Of a stretch of DNA of 64,000 nt, positions 27,904-36,183 are shown in pieces. Each line of letters starts with the position of its first letter. Within the stretch, counting starts at the first letter, position 1. The notes under the pieces are model-generated. The model searched no databases, was not told the origin of the DNA, and worked only from the letters and a program-made list of their open reading frames with translations. The stretch comes from Deltaproteobacteria bacterium (GTDB taxonomy: Bacteria; Myxococcota_A; UBA9042). The translations under genes were made by a program, and so were the position numbers. The stretch is taken from the NCBI GenBank assembly GCA_020632665.1, contig JACKFC010000020.1:17265-81264 (forward strand), in the 5' to 3' direction.

Positions 27904-28491
27904 TCAGCGCGCGCGTCGGGCGGACCACCGCTCGGCGCGCGTGCTGCGAAGCACGTGGTCGCGGAACGCGCCGTCCGGGCCGATCTGCAAATAGGCCTCC
28001 GCGATGCCGTGCCGCTCGAAGCCGAGCCGGTCGAGAACCGCCGCCGAGCGCACATTCTCGGGCATGTGGTTGGCTTCGACCCGATGCAATCCGAGCGGAC
28101 CGAAGCAGGCGTCGAGGACGGCGACCAGCGCCTCGTGCATCAGCCCGTGGCCGACGAAGCGCTCGGCGAGCTTGTAGCCCAGCCGCGCGTTCTGAAAGGG
28201 CCCACGCTCGACCGCGCTGACGCCGATGGTGCCGACCAAGGTGCCGGCGGAGGCGTCACCGAGCGCGGCGCGCAGCCGCAGTGAGAGACGCGCGCCGCGG
28301 CCGAGGCGGGCGTCGGCGTCGGAGCGCGCCAGCGCGTCGGCCCACCACGCGCGGGTCGACCAATGCGGCGGGCGGGGCGGGTCCCACGGCGCGAAGTGGA
28401 CGGCGTTGTCGCGATGCAGCGCGGCGTAGTCGGCGGCCTCGGCGTCATCGGCGGCGTTGATGTGCAACCGGTCGGTGCAGGCCTCGATCAT
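27904..28491 (-). CDS. GNAT N-acetyltransferase, RimJ/RimL-like
   Basis: A 195-residue protein. The segment ARLGYKLAERFVGHGLMHEA followed by LGLHRVEANHMPENVRSAAV and LDRLGFERHGIAEAYLQI is the acetyl-CoA-binding core of RimJ-like acetyltransferases, which acetylate protein N termini or small amines. The ATG overlaps the upstream hydrolase stop by four bases, placing it last in the LemA-M48 operon. The acceptor substrate cannot be read from sequence. A longer upstream extension of the same frame is only the shadow of the hydrolase gene. Confidence 0.87.
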   Translation of the reverse strand: MIEACTDRLHINAADDAEAADYAALHRDNAVHFAPWDPPRPPHWSTRAWWADALARSDADARLGRGARLSLRLRAALGDASAGTLVGTIGVSAVERGPFQNARLGYKLAERFVGHGLMHEALVAVLDACFGPLGLHRVEANHMPENVRSAAVLDRLGFERHGIAEAYLQIGPDGAFRDHVLRSTRAERWSARRAR

Positions 28492-29147
28492 GCCGGCGCC
28501 CCCGCTTGCAGTCGGCCCTCGGCGAGGAAGCGCAACACCATCGCGCGGACCTCGGGGTGGTTCATGATCCAGGTATGCGAGGCGTGGACGGTGGCGAAAT
28601 CGGTCATCCCGGGCAGGTGCGTCTCGTCGACCGCGACGGTGCCGTCGCTGGGCCGCTCGGCGTGGAAGACGCCGATCCCGCGCGAGAGCCAGCTCACCGG
28701 GTTGCCCAGGCTGGGGGCGCGGGTGCCGGCGATGACGGCGACCTCGGCCCGCAGCGCCGCCGGCCAGCCCTCGCCACGGGCGACGTCGCGACCGGCGGGG
28801 CCATAGAGCCAGGAGAAGGGCCCGAAGCGCTCGAGCGAGCGAGCCAGGTCGCTGCCGGCGTTCGGCGGCGCCAACATCACCACGCGGCGCAGCGGCACGC
28901 GCTCGGCCATGTGGCGGACCAGCACACCACCGAGCGAGTGGGTCACCGCGTCGAAGGGCCCCTCGCCGAGGTCCTGCTCGATCCACGTCGCGACCTGCTC
29001 AGCAAGCTCGGCCACCCCCTGCCGGCGCGACGGATAGGTCCGCGCCCAGGTCCGGTGTTCGGCGGCACGGAGGCTGCGATCCAGCCCGGCGAGGGAGATG
29101 CGGGTCCGCGCCAGGCCGTGCAGCAGCAGGACCGGTGGTTGGTTCAT
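28488..29147 (-). CDS. Alpha/beta hydrolase, lipase/esterase-like
   Basis: A 219-residue protein. MNQPPVLLLHGLARTRISL contains the oxyanion-hole HG, and THSLGGVLVRH contains the nucleophile elbow serine. Asp and His candidates follow in VDETHLPGM and FATVHASHTWIMNH. No signal peptide is seen, so it is probably cytosolic or membrane-associated. The start is fixed by AAGGAG a few bases upstream and by a four-base overlap with the acyltransferase stop. Next to a glycerolipid-type acyltransferase, an acyl-ester or lysolipid substrate is plausible but unproven. Confidence 0.87.
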   Translation of the reverse strand: MNQPPVLLLHGLARTRISLAGLDRSLRAAEHRTWARTYPSRRQGVAELAEQVATWIEQDLGEGPFDAVTHSLGGVLVRHMAERVPLRRVVMLAPPNAGSDLARSLERFGPFSWLYGPAGRDVARGEGWPAALRAEVAVIAGTRAPSLGNPVSWLSRGIGVFHAERPSDGTVAVDETHLPGMTDFATVHASHTWIMNHPEVRAMVLRFLAEGRLQAGAPA

Positions 29148-30703
29148 CGATTCTCCTTGAGCAGTTCGTCGAACGCCGCGAGCCAACGCAGCGACTCTTC
29201 CGGCGGCACGCCCGCGGCGTCCATCGCTGCCGCCGCCACTTCGCCGTCGCGGCGATCGGCGCTGTGCGGCAACACGTCGTCGCCGAGGTCACCGACGCGT
29301 GCGGCGCTCGCTTCGAGGAAGAGCGGCTCGAGATCTGCGGGTAGGTGTCGCACCACCGCGCGCACGACGGCGGATTCGAGAAGTCGCGCCTCGCGCCGCA
29401 GGTCTGCCACCTCGCGCCGGTAGCGCAGGTACGAGAGCATCGAGGCGAGCAGCTCGCGGCCGTCGGCGTAGCGCTCGACCACGCGCAGCGCGGCCCAGCC
29501 CGAGAGCGGCAGCAGCGGCAGCAGGGCGACGCGGAGCCACGGGTCCAGCGAATAGGGTGCGTGGCCGAGCGCAGGATAGAGCCACGCCCCGGTCAGGGCC
29601 CAGGTCAGCGCGACCAACGCGAAGCCGACCAGGAGCTTGGTGGTCGCGACGACGTCCCGCCGCGGCGTCGCCAGGCGGCCGACCAGCCCGGCGAGCAGCG
29701 CGGCAGGCAGGTGCAGGAGCAGCCCGGGGAGCGCCAAGGGTAGCCAGAACAGGGCGCGACCGGAGCGGCGGACGAAGCGGGCGAAGACCGCCGGCAGCGC
29801 CCAATCGTGGTCGAGGTCGCGCTCCTGCAGGTCGATGGCGTCGAGGCGGTCGCGGAAGTGGGCGACCGCGTCGAAGAGGCGGCGAATATCGGGCTGCTCG
29901 CGGACCTTGGTGTAGCCGGCGGCGAAGCGCTGCGCCAGCTCGACCCGCGCCTCGAGCGAGAGGCCGGGGGGCTGGTAGAGCCGCCGTACCGTCTCGAGGA
30001 CGCGGAGGGTGTCCCAATCGTCGGCGTTGATGGTCAGGGCGCGCAGGGCGAGGTCGATCTCGTGGGTCAGGGCGCGGGCGGCGCCGCGCGGATCTGCGGC
30101 GGCGGCGGCGCGGCGGGCGTCGTCGATGCAGATCGGCGGGCCGAAACGGACCAGGACGTTGCTGCGGAAGCGCTTCGGCGCCGAGTAATTCAGCCCGACC
30201 GGGACGATGGTCAGCGGCGGGCTGCCGGCGGGCATCGAGAGGGCGAGGCGCGCCGCACCGGTGCGCAGCGGCTGGAGCTGGGCCTCGTCGTGCGAGAGCC
30301 CCTCGGGGAAGATGCCGATCGCGCCACCCGCCGCGAGGCGCTGCTGCATGGCGGCGAAGGCATCGCTGTTGTCGACGCGCGCCGGCGCGGCGGACGAGGC
30401 GGCGTCGACCTTGCCGTCGGCCTCGACGCGGCGGCGGATCGGGACCGCGCCGACGCCGTGCAGGATCGGCCGGAGCAGCGGGTTGGCGAAGAGGACGTCT
30501 TTCGCCGCGAAGGCGACCGGGCGCTCGCAGACGGCGATCAGCGCCGCCGGATCGAGCATCGAGTTGGGGTGATTGCCCACCAGCAACACCGGCCCTTCGG
30601 TCGGCAGGTTTTCCTCGCAGGTGGTGCGGACGCGACGAAAGAACGCCCCGAGCAGCAGCCGGATGACGGTGCGGAGCGGACCGTACAGGGCCGGTGGCGT
30701 CAT
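29144..30703 (-). CDS. Membrane-bound glycerophospholipid acyltransferase (PlsC-like)
   Basis: A 519-residue protein. Motif I, NHPNSMLDP, holds the catalytic H-x4-D pair; FPEGLSH is the acyl-acceptor-binding motif. VGNHPN, AAKDVLFANP and IVPVGLNYS match the 1-acylglycerol-3-phosphate acyltransferase fold in residues 1-230. The C-terminal half has three or four hydrophobic helices (FWLPLALPGLLLHLPAALLA, LVGFALVALTWALTGAWLY, LRVALLPLLPLSGWAAL) and a charged tail, which is longer than a minimal PlsC of about 250 residues. It overlaps the M48 gene and the hydrolase gene by four bases each. It would act at the inner membrane in phospholipid synthesis or turnover. Confidence 0.9.
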   Translation of the reverse strand: MTPPALYGPLRTVIRLLLGAFFRRVRTTCEENLPTEGPVLLVGNHPNSMLDPAALIAVCERPVAFAAKDVLFANPLLRPILHGVGAVPIRRRVEADGKVDAASSAAPARVDNSDAFAAMQQRLAAGGAIGIFPEGLSHDEAQLQPLRTGAARLALSMPAGSPPLTIVPVGLNYSAPKRFRSNVLVRFGPPICIDDARRAAAAADPRGAARALTHEIDLALRALTINADDWDTLRVLETVRRLYQPPGLSLEARVELAQRFAAGYTKVREQPDIRRLFDAVAHFRDRLDAIDLQERDLDHDWALPAVFARFVRRSGRALFWLPLALPGLLLHLPAALLAGLVGRLATPRRDVVATTKLLVGFALVALTWALTGAWLYPALGHAPYSLDPWLRVALLPLLPLSGWAALRVVERYADGRELLASMLSYLRYRREVADLRREARLLESAVVRAVVRHLPADLEPLFLEASAARVGDLGDDVLPHSADRRDGEVAAAAMDAAGVPPEESLRWLAAFDELLKENR

Positions 30704-32682
30704 CGGTCCTCCACGCCGTCGCGAGCGGCGCCGCCGGTCGAGGATTGCGCCAGCGCGACGCCGAGGGCTTCGGCGACGCCGCGCAGGAACTCGGCCTCGT
30801 GGACGGTGAGCATCGCATCGTCGTGGGCGGCGCGCACCGCCGCGTCGACGATTTCTCGCCGCAGATGGGCGGGCGCTGCGGCGAGGTGGTCCAGCGCCGC
30901 GTCGACGCGGGCGTGGGTCAGCGCGCTGGCCTCGGGGAGGCTGATCTCACGGCGCCACAGCGGCGGCAGGGCGCTGCGGCCGGCGTCGAAGGCCGACCGC
31001 GCCGCTTCGCTGTCGCCGTGGGCGCCGACGTGGCTGATCGCGCCGAGGACGTCGGCCATCGCCGCGGCGAGCGCACGCTTGCCGACGGCCGGCCCGCTCC
31101 GCTGCGGTGCCAGCGCGCGCCCGGCGAGGCGGCGAACCACGACGCGCTCGAGGGCCAACTCGAAGATCGAGCGCTCGCCGTCGGCGTCGGCGAGCAGGGT
31201 GACGCCCCGGGCCAGCGCCTCGCCCTGGGCTGGCGAGAGGTCGCCGAGCGCCGGCGCGGCGAGCTCACAGAGCGGCAGGCGCCCTTCCTCCGGCAGCGCG
31301 ATCGTGGCGTGCGCCAGGCGCAAGACCTCGGCGATCAGCGCGCTGCCGCCGGGGCCGCCGCCGACCACCCCGCGAAGACCCTCGATCTGCCGCACCCGCA
31401 CGGACTCGTCGCGGTCGACGAGCAGCGCCAAGGTCAGGGCCGCGGCGCCGAAGGGCGTCTCGGTCGCCTGCCGCAGCGCGGTGGGAAGGGCCTCGATGGT
31501 CGCCCTGGCCTGCTGCAGTGGCGCGCCGGTGGCGCGCTCGACCAGGCCGACGACGACCGGGCTCGCCGCGACCTGCTGCCTGCTCTTCGCGGCGGAAGCG
31601 GCGGCGGCGGCGGCTTGCTCGCGCTCGCGTTCGCGCAGCAGCGCCTGCTCGGAAGGCTCGACCGGCGGGAAGCTGCCGTCGAAGCCTGGGTCGAGCCTGC
31701 GGATGCGCTCGATCAGGGGCGGATGGCTGGCGAAGAGCCGGCTCCAAAAGCCCTGCGACTCGGGCGCGCCGAGGAAGAGGTGGCTCATCGCGGCGGCCTG
31801 CGGCTCTTGCACGCTGGAGCCGTGCCGCCAGCCGCCGATCTTCTGCAGCGCGCGGGCGATGCCCGTGCGGTTGCGGGTGAATTGCACCGCCGAGGCGTCG
31901 GCGAGGTGCTCGCGTTCGCGGGCCACGGCGGCGCGCAACAGCCGGCCGGCGAGCAGGCCGAGCGAGCCGACCAGCCAGAGAGCGGCGCCGAGCGCGGCGA
32001 GCGGCCACGGCGCGTCGTGACGGGTCCTGTGCCGGCCGCGACCACGCAGCCCGAGCCGGAGCAGCACCAGGCCGAGGGTGCCCAGCGATTGGATGCCGGC
32101 CAGCCAGGCCATCAAGCGCATGTTGAGGCGGGTGTCGCCTTCGAGCAGGTGGCTCATCTCGTGGCCGATGACGCCCTGCAGCTCGTCGCGGTCGAGCAGC
32201 TCCAACGCGCCGCGGGTGACGGTGATCGCGGCGTCCTCGGGGGTCCAGCCGGCGGCGAAGGCGTTGATCCCGGGCTCCTCGTCGAGGACGAAGACGTGCG
32301 GCATCGGGTGGCCGGCGGCGATGGCCATCTCCTCGACGACGTGGAGCAGCCGGGCCTCGATGGCGTCGGCGCGGCCGTGCAAGATCTGCCGCCCGCCCAG
32401 GGCGAGGGCGACCGCGCCACCGCCGGCGTCGAGCCGGCGCGACTCCTTCGACCAGCCGTAGGCGATGACCAACAAGCTGCCGAGGGCGGTGGCGAAGAAG
32501 AGCTTCGGCTGCCAAAGCGCCGGCGCGGCCATACCGCCGTGGCTCTGCCGGGCGGCCCAGACCTCGGCCAGGATGACGACGCCGTAGACCGCGCCGACCA
32601 CCGCGGCGACGGCTACGACGAAGAGGGCGAGGTAGCGGCCGGAGCGGGCGCGGGCGACGTCCTGCTGGCCGAAGAAGTCCAT
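30700..32682 (-). CDS. M48-family membrane zinc metalloprotease
   Basis: A 660-residue protein. Two N-terminal membrane helices precede the protease domain. The zinc site HEMSH has ligands H174 and H178 with catalytic E175; the third ligand is likely the Glu in the AREREHLADASAV segment. Further helices lie between them (AALGAALWLVGSLGLLAGRL). GINAFAAGW and RNRTGIARALQKIG are typical of HtpX/M48 proteases. The C-terminal ~300 residues are helical and end in a stretch with HDDAMLTVHEAEFLRGVAEA, reminiscent of TerB-like domains. It lies 15 bp after lemA; LemA/M48 pairs are a known association in bacteria. A role in membrane protein quality control is likely. Confidence 0.92.
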   Translation of the reverse strand: MDFFGQQDVARARSGRYLALFVVAVAAVVGAVYGVVILAEVWAARQSHGGMAAPALWQPKLFFATALGSLLVIAYGWSKESRRLDAGGGAVALALGGRQILHGRADAIEARLLHVVEEMAIAAGHPMPHVFVLDEEPGINAFAAGWTPEDAAITVTRGALELLDRDELQGVIGHEMSHLLEGDTRLNMRLMAWLAGIQSLGTLGLVLLRLGLRGRGRHRTRHDAPWPLAALGAALWLVGSLGLLAGRLLRAAVAREREHLADASAVQFTRNRTGIARALQKIGGWRHGSSVQEPQAAAMSHLFLGAPESQGFWSRLFASHPPLIERIRRLDPGFDGSFPPVEPSEQALLREREREQAAAAAASAAKSRQQVAASPVVVGLVERATGAPLQQARATIEALPTALRQATETPFGAAALTLALLVDRDESVRVRQIEGLRGVVGGGPGGSALIAEVLRLAHATIALPEEGRLPLCELAAPALGDLSPAQGEALARGVTLLADADGERSIFELALERVVVRRLAGRALAPQRSGPAVGKRALAAAMADVLGAISHVGAHGDSEAARSAFDAGRSALPPLWRREISLPEASALTHARVDAALDHLAAAPAHLRREIVDAAVRAAHDDAMLTVHEAEFLRGVAEALGVALAQSSTGGAARDGVEDR

Positions 32683-32697
32683 CGGGCGGGATTCCGA

Positions 32698-33294
32698 CTA
32701 GCGCGTGAAGCTGGTGCGCGGCGCTTGCCGCTCGGTGGGATCGACGATCTCGAAGAGGTCGCCACCGGTGAAGCCGAAGGTTCCGGCGAGCAGCACGGCG
32801 GGGAATTTCTCGCGCTCGGTGTTGTAGACGGTGACGGCGTCGTTGTAGGCCTGCCGGGCGAATGCGACCCGATTCTCGGTCGAGCGCAGCTCCTCGGAGA
32901 GGTCGGCCATGGTCTGGTCGGCCTTGAGCTCGGGGTGGGCCTCGACCGTGACCAACAAGCGCGAGAGCGCCCCGCCGAGCGCGCCTTCGGCGCCGGAGAG
33001 GGCCTTCATCGCGCCGGGCGAGGTCGGGTCGGCGGCGACTTTGCCCTCGGCGTGGACGGCGGCGGCGCGGGCCTTCACCACCGCTTCGAGGGTCTCGCGC
33101 TCGTGCTGCAGGTAGCCCTTGGCGACGTCGACCAGGTTCGGGATCAGGTCGTAGCGGCGCTTGAGCTGGACGTCGATCTGGGAAAACGCGTTCTTCAGGC
33201 GGTTCCGTAGGGTCGTCAGCTTGTTGTAGACGCCGACGGCGAAGACGCCGAGCGCGGCGAGGATGCCGACGAGGACGAGCAGGGTGATGGTCAT
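32698..33294 (-). CDS. LemA family protein
   Basis: A 198-residue protein with one N-terminal membrane helix (MTITLLVLVGILAALGVFAV). The family signature follows: YNKLTTLRNRLKNAFSQIDV, LKRRYDLIPNLVD, and later RVAFARQAYNDAVTVYN and EKFPAVLLAG. LemA proteins have a short outside N terminus and a helical cytosolic or periplasmic domain, and their biochemical role is unsettled. GGAGG lies eight bases before the ATG. It is the first gene of the five-gene minus-strand operon and diverges from the Cys-rich lipoprotein at 33485. Confidence 0.95.
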   Translation of the reverse strand: MTITLLVLVGILAALGVFAVGVYNKLTTLRNRLKNAFSQIDVQLKRRYDLIPNLVDVAKGYLQHERETLEAVVKARAAAVHAEGKVAADPTSPGAMKALSGAEGALGGALSRLLVTVEAHPELKADQTMADLSEELRSTENRVAFARQAYNDAVTVYNTEREKFPAVLLAGTFGFTGGDLFEIVDPTERQAPRTSFTR

Positions 33295-33484
33295 GGCGGG
33301 GGCCTCCGGGAGCGAGCGACGCGGGAGGAGTGTGCGGCCCGGCCGGGTGTTGGAGCAAGTCTACTCCAGCAAAGAGGTGGTTTTTTGGCGGTTGGCATCG
33401 GGAGCTTCTACGGTGGTGCCGAGGTCGCTGCAGGTGCGCGACGAATTGGTGCCGCCGAGAACGCGGCAGAGAGTGGAGGCAGAT
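33295..33484. promoter_or_regulatory. Divergent intergenic region between lemA operon and Cys-rich lipoprotein
   Basis: About 190 bp must hold the promoter of the lemA operon and that of the lipoprotein. A ggttttttgg run near 33378 is AT-richer than its surroundings. GGAGG at 33475-33479 is the ribosome site of the lipoprotein. No clear promoter boxes are visible. Confidence 0.4.
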
Positions 33485-34978
33485 ATGATGCGGATCCCCA
33501 AGCTCATCGTGGCGCTGGCGGCCGTGGCGGCCCTCGGCGCGTGTTCGTCGGATGACGGCAGCGGCGGCAAGACGACGACGACCGACACCGCGGGCGGCAG
33601 CGACACCACCGGCGGCAGCGACAGCACCGGCGGCAGCGACGGCACCGGCGGCGACACCACTGGCGTGGACAGCGTCGGCGGCGACACCACCGGCGGCGAC
33701 ACCACCGGCGGCGACACCACCGGCGGCGACACCACCGTCGAGGACACCGGACCGGCGAAGAAGTACAACTCCTGCCCCGAGCTGGGCGATTGCGTCCTCG
33801 CTGCATGCGCGCCGAAGGGCTTCGCCGACGGCTGCTCGACGCAATGCATCGAGGATTCGGCGCAGCCGGCGATCAACAAGGGTCTGCCGCTGCTCTCGTG
33901 CGTGCAGAAGACCTGCCTGCCGAAGTGCAAGGACTCGACCGACCCGGGCTGCCTGAATTCGTGCATGTCCGAGGAGTGCGTCGCCGACCTGGTGCCGTGC
34001 ATCACCGACATCCCCGAGCCCAAGGGCGACAAGACCTGCATGGAGGCCGGCAGCTGCTTCGACAGCTGCGAGGGCAAGCCGAATACATTCGCCTGCCTCT
34101 CGGGCTGCGTCGCGACGACCGACAAGGCCGGCGTCGAGGCCCTGAGCGCGATGGCGAAGTGCATGGCCACGGCGATCAAGGACGGCAAGGATCCCGAGGA
34201 GGCCTGTGCGCAGGAATTCATCGGCTGCGTGGTCAGCGGCAAGTCGGGTGACGCCAAGTGCATCGACTTCTTCTCCTGCCACAGCGAGTGCGCGGCAAAG
34301 TCCGAGGGCAGCGACGACGCGTGCTTCGCCGAGTGCCTGCCGAAGCTGACCAAAGAAGCCCAGGGCCAGCTCATCGCAGCGGCGCCGTGCTTCGAGGGCG
34401 GTGGTGATGATCCGAAGTGCGGCGAGAAGATGCTCGCTTGCATCGACCCGAGCGGCACCGAGACCTGCCTCTCGACCTTCGGCTGCGTCGAGGCCTGCAA
34501 CGCCAAGGCGGGCGAGAACGGCGACCCGGGCGCCTGCATCTTCGGCTGCATCGGCAAGACGTCGAAGGAAGAGGCCCCGCTGGTGCTGGGCGTCATGAAG
34601 GCCTGCGACGATGGCGACGAGGCGGCTCCGGCCCCCGGCGAGGCGACCCCGACCGGCGACAAGGGCCCGACCAAGGCGTGCGTCGACTCGATCTTCGCCT
34701 GCGCCAAGCCCGCCGAGACCGGTGAGAACTGCGCCCAGGTCGGCGCCTGCATGGCGAAGTGCGACAGCGACAACGGCGAAGGCGGCGACGGCGGCTTCGG
34801 CTGCCCGGCGCAGTGCGCCGCCAAGGGTGCCAAGGCCGAGGTCGAGAAGTTCGTCACGGTGATGTTCTGCGACCAGGGCTGCGCCAAGCAGTGCGAGAGC
34901 AGCTCCGAGGAAGGCTGCAAGGACAAGTGCATCGCCAGCACGTGCGGTGCCGAAGCGGCGGCTTGCTTCCCGAAGTAG
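33485..34978 (+). CDS. Cys-rich lipoprotein with Gly/Thr/Asp tether
   Basis: A 497-residue protein starting MMRIPKLIVALAAVAALGAC with the lipobox LGAC. The second Met (33488) gives a more usual eight-base spacing to GGAGG, so either may be used. Residues ~20-90 are a low-complexity Gly/Thr/Asp/Ser tether. The rest is a series of Cys triplets spaced about 45-55 residues apart (for example CMEAGSCFDSCEGK, CIDFFSCHSECAAK, CLSTFGCVEACNAK), so an alpha-helical, disulphide-linked repeat is likely, unlike the CDDG-type repeats of the other lipoproteins. A strong hairpin lies 36 bp after the stop. The family is not recognised. Confidence 0.82.
   Translation: MMRIPKLIVALAAVAALGACSSDDGSGGKTTTTDTAGGSDTTGGSDSTGGSDGTGGDTTGVDSVGGDTTGGDTTGGDTTGGDTTVEDTGPAKKYNSCPELGDCVLAACAPKGFADGCSTQCIEDSAQPAINKGLPLLSCVQKTCLPKCKDSTDPGCLNSCMSEECVADLVPCITDIPEPKGDKTCMEAGSCFDSCEGKPNTFACLSGCVATTDKAGVEALSAMAKCMATAIKDGKDPEEACAQEFIGCVVSGKSGDAKCIDFFSCHSECAAKSEGSDDACFAECLPKLTKEAQGQLIAAAPCFEGGGDDPKCGEKMLACIDPSGTETCLSTFGCVEACNAKAGENGDPGACIFGCIGKTSKEEAPLVLGVMKACDDGDEAAPAPGEATPTGDKGPTKACVDSIFACAKPAETGENCAQVGACMAKCDSDNGEGGDGGFGCPAQCAAKGAKAEVEKFVTVMFCDQGCAKQCESSSEEGCKDKCIASTCGAEAAACFPK
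33677..33736 (+). repeat. Four perfect 15-bp tandem repeats encoding GGDTT
   Basis: The unit ggcggcgacaccacc occurs four times head to tail in the tether of the Cys-rich lipoprotein, flanked by diverged copies. Copy-number change would alter tether length in frame. Confidence 0.95.
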
Positions 34979-35014
34979 GCTGACGCAGCCAGCGAACGCG
35001 GAGCGATCCGCGGC

Positions 35015-35052
35015 GACGCCCCGCCCCAGGTTCCGGCCTGCGGCGGGGCGTC
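35015..35052 (+). terminator. Strong GC hairpin downstream of Cys-rich lipoprotein
   Basis: An 11-bp perfect stem (gacgccccgcc at 35015-35025 with ggcggggcgtc at 35042-35052) is extended, after one C-C mismatch, by cagg/cctg around a six-base loop. It starts 36 bp after the stop codon at 34978. The T tract after it is weak (tgctttgg), so it may act as a transcript end or 3' stabiliser. Confidence 0.7.
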
Positions 35053-35139
35053 TGCTTTGGCGACGGCGAGATCGGCGCCGGTCGCTTGCGCGGCCGCGGT
35101 GGGGCGGCGATGCTGCCGGACGCAGGGGAGTCCAGACCA

Positions 35140-36183
35140 ATGGCGCGTCGAATCGAAGCAGCAACGCAGCCCGAAGCGGCAAGGCAGTCCGAAGCAGGCG
35201 ACGCGCGGCCGATACGCTTGCGCCGCGCCGTGGTGCGGACGCTCGCCTACGCCGACCTCTTCGACTTCCCCCTGCGCGACGAAGAGATCTGGCGCCAGCT
35301 CCTGCTCGAGACCGCGACCCTCTCGGAGGTCCGCGCCTTGCTCGAGGGGGCCGAGGACGACGCCTTCCTCGGGCCGCGGATCCGACGCGCCGGCGCCTAT
35401 TGGAGCCTCGCCGACCGCCCCGACCACAGCGCCCAGCGCGAGCGCCGCGCCGCCACCGCCGAGCGCCTGATCGCTGACCACCGTGGCGTGCTCCGCCTCG
35501 CCGCGCGCCTGCCATGGGTGCGGATGGTCGCGTTCTCCGGCGGCACCAGCCGGCGCAACTCGATCCACGACGACGACCTCGACCTCTTCATCGTCACCGA
35601 AGAGGGCCGCACCTGGGCCGTCTTCCTCGGCTTGGTCGTGCTCGCCCGCGCCACAGGCTGCCGCGACGTGCTCTGCGCCAACTACCTGGTCGACAAGGTC
35701 CACATCACCGTCCCCGACGGCGGGGACCTCTTCACCGGTCAGGAGCTGCTGGGCCTCGAGCCGATCGCCGGTGAGCGCCAGCTCCGTCGCATGGCGACCG
35801 TCAACGATTGGGCGAATCGCCTGCTGCCGAACGCCGGGCTGCGGGCGCGCAACCCGCTGATCGGCGGGGTCGGCGACGACGACAGCCGCGCTGCAAAAGC
35901 GCAACGCTGGCTCGAGCGCGCGCTGCTTCCGACCGGCTGGGCGATCGAGCGCATCGCCCAACGCGGGCTGGGCTGGCACCTCGGCCGGAAGAAGCGGGCC
36001 AGCAGCGCCCGTGGCGGCGACATGCTGCTCCTCCCCGGCGTGCTCAAGCTGCACCAGAGCGACAACCGCGCCTCGGTCGTGCGCCGCTTCCGCGAGCGCC
36101 TCGCCGCGCTCGAGGTCGACGGTGAGGACCTCGACCGCCTGCTCGAGCCGCGCCGCCGCCGGGCCGCAGGAGGCGTCGCATGA
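35140..36183 (+). CDS. Winged-helix plus nucleotidyltransferase-like protein
   Basis: A 347-residue protein. The N terminus has RLRRAVVRTLAYADLFDFPL, a winged-helix-like segment common ahead of this kind of domain. SGGTSRRNSIHDDDLDLFIV then fits the polymerase-beta-type nucleotidyltransferase pattern of G-G followed by D-x-D metal ligands. The C-terminal third is basic and helical. The ATG chosen has GGGGAG nine bases upstream; ATGs at 35086 and 35110 are alternatives. It overlaps the first radical SAM gene by four bases. Such proteins are found beside biosynthetic genes, and a regulatory or nucleotide-transfer role is possible, but the substrate is unknown. Confidence 0.75.
   Translation: MARRIEAATQPEAARQSEAGDARPIRLRRAVVRTLAYADLFDFPLRDEEIWRQLLLETATLSEVRALLEGAEDDAFLGPRIRRAGAYWSLADRPDHSAQRERRAATAERLIADHRGVLRLAARLPWVRMVAFSGGTSRRNSIHDDDLDLFIVTEEGRTWAVFLGLVVLARATGCRDVLCANYLVDKVHITVPDGGDLFTGQELLGLEPIAGERQLRRMATVNDWANRLLPNAGLRARNPLIGGVGDDDSRAAKAQRWLERALLPTGWAIERIAQRGLGWHLGRKKRASSARGGDMLLLPGVLKLHQSDNRASVVRRFRERLAALEVDGEDLDRLLEPRRRRAAGGVA

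Noticed and set aside
31265..35515. A 1416-codon minus-strand open frame
   Set aside because: It passes through the M48, lemA and Cys-rich lipoprotein genes and is mostly Arg and Ala. It is a shadow frame.
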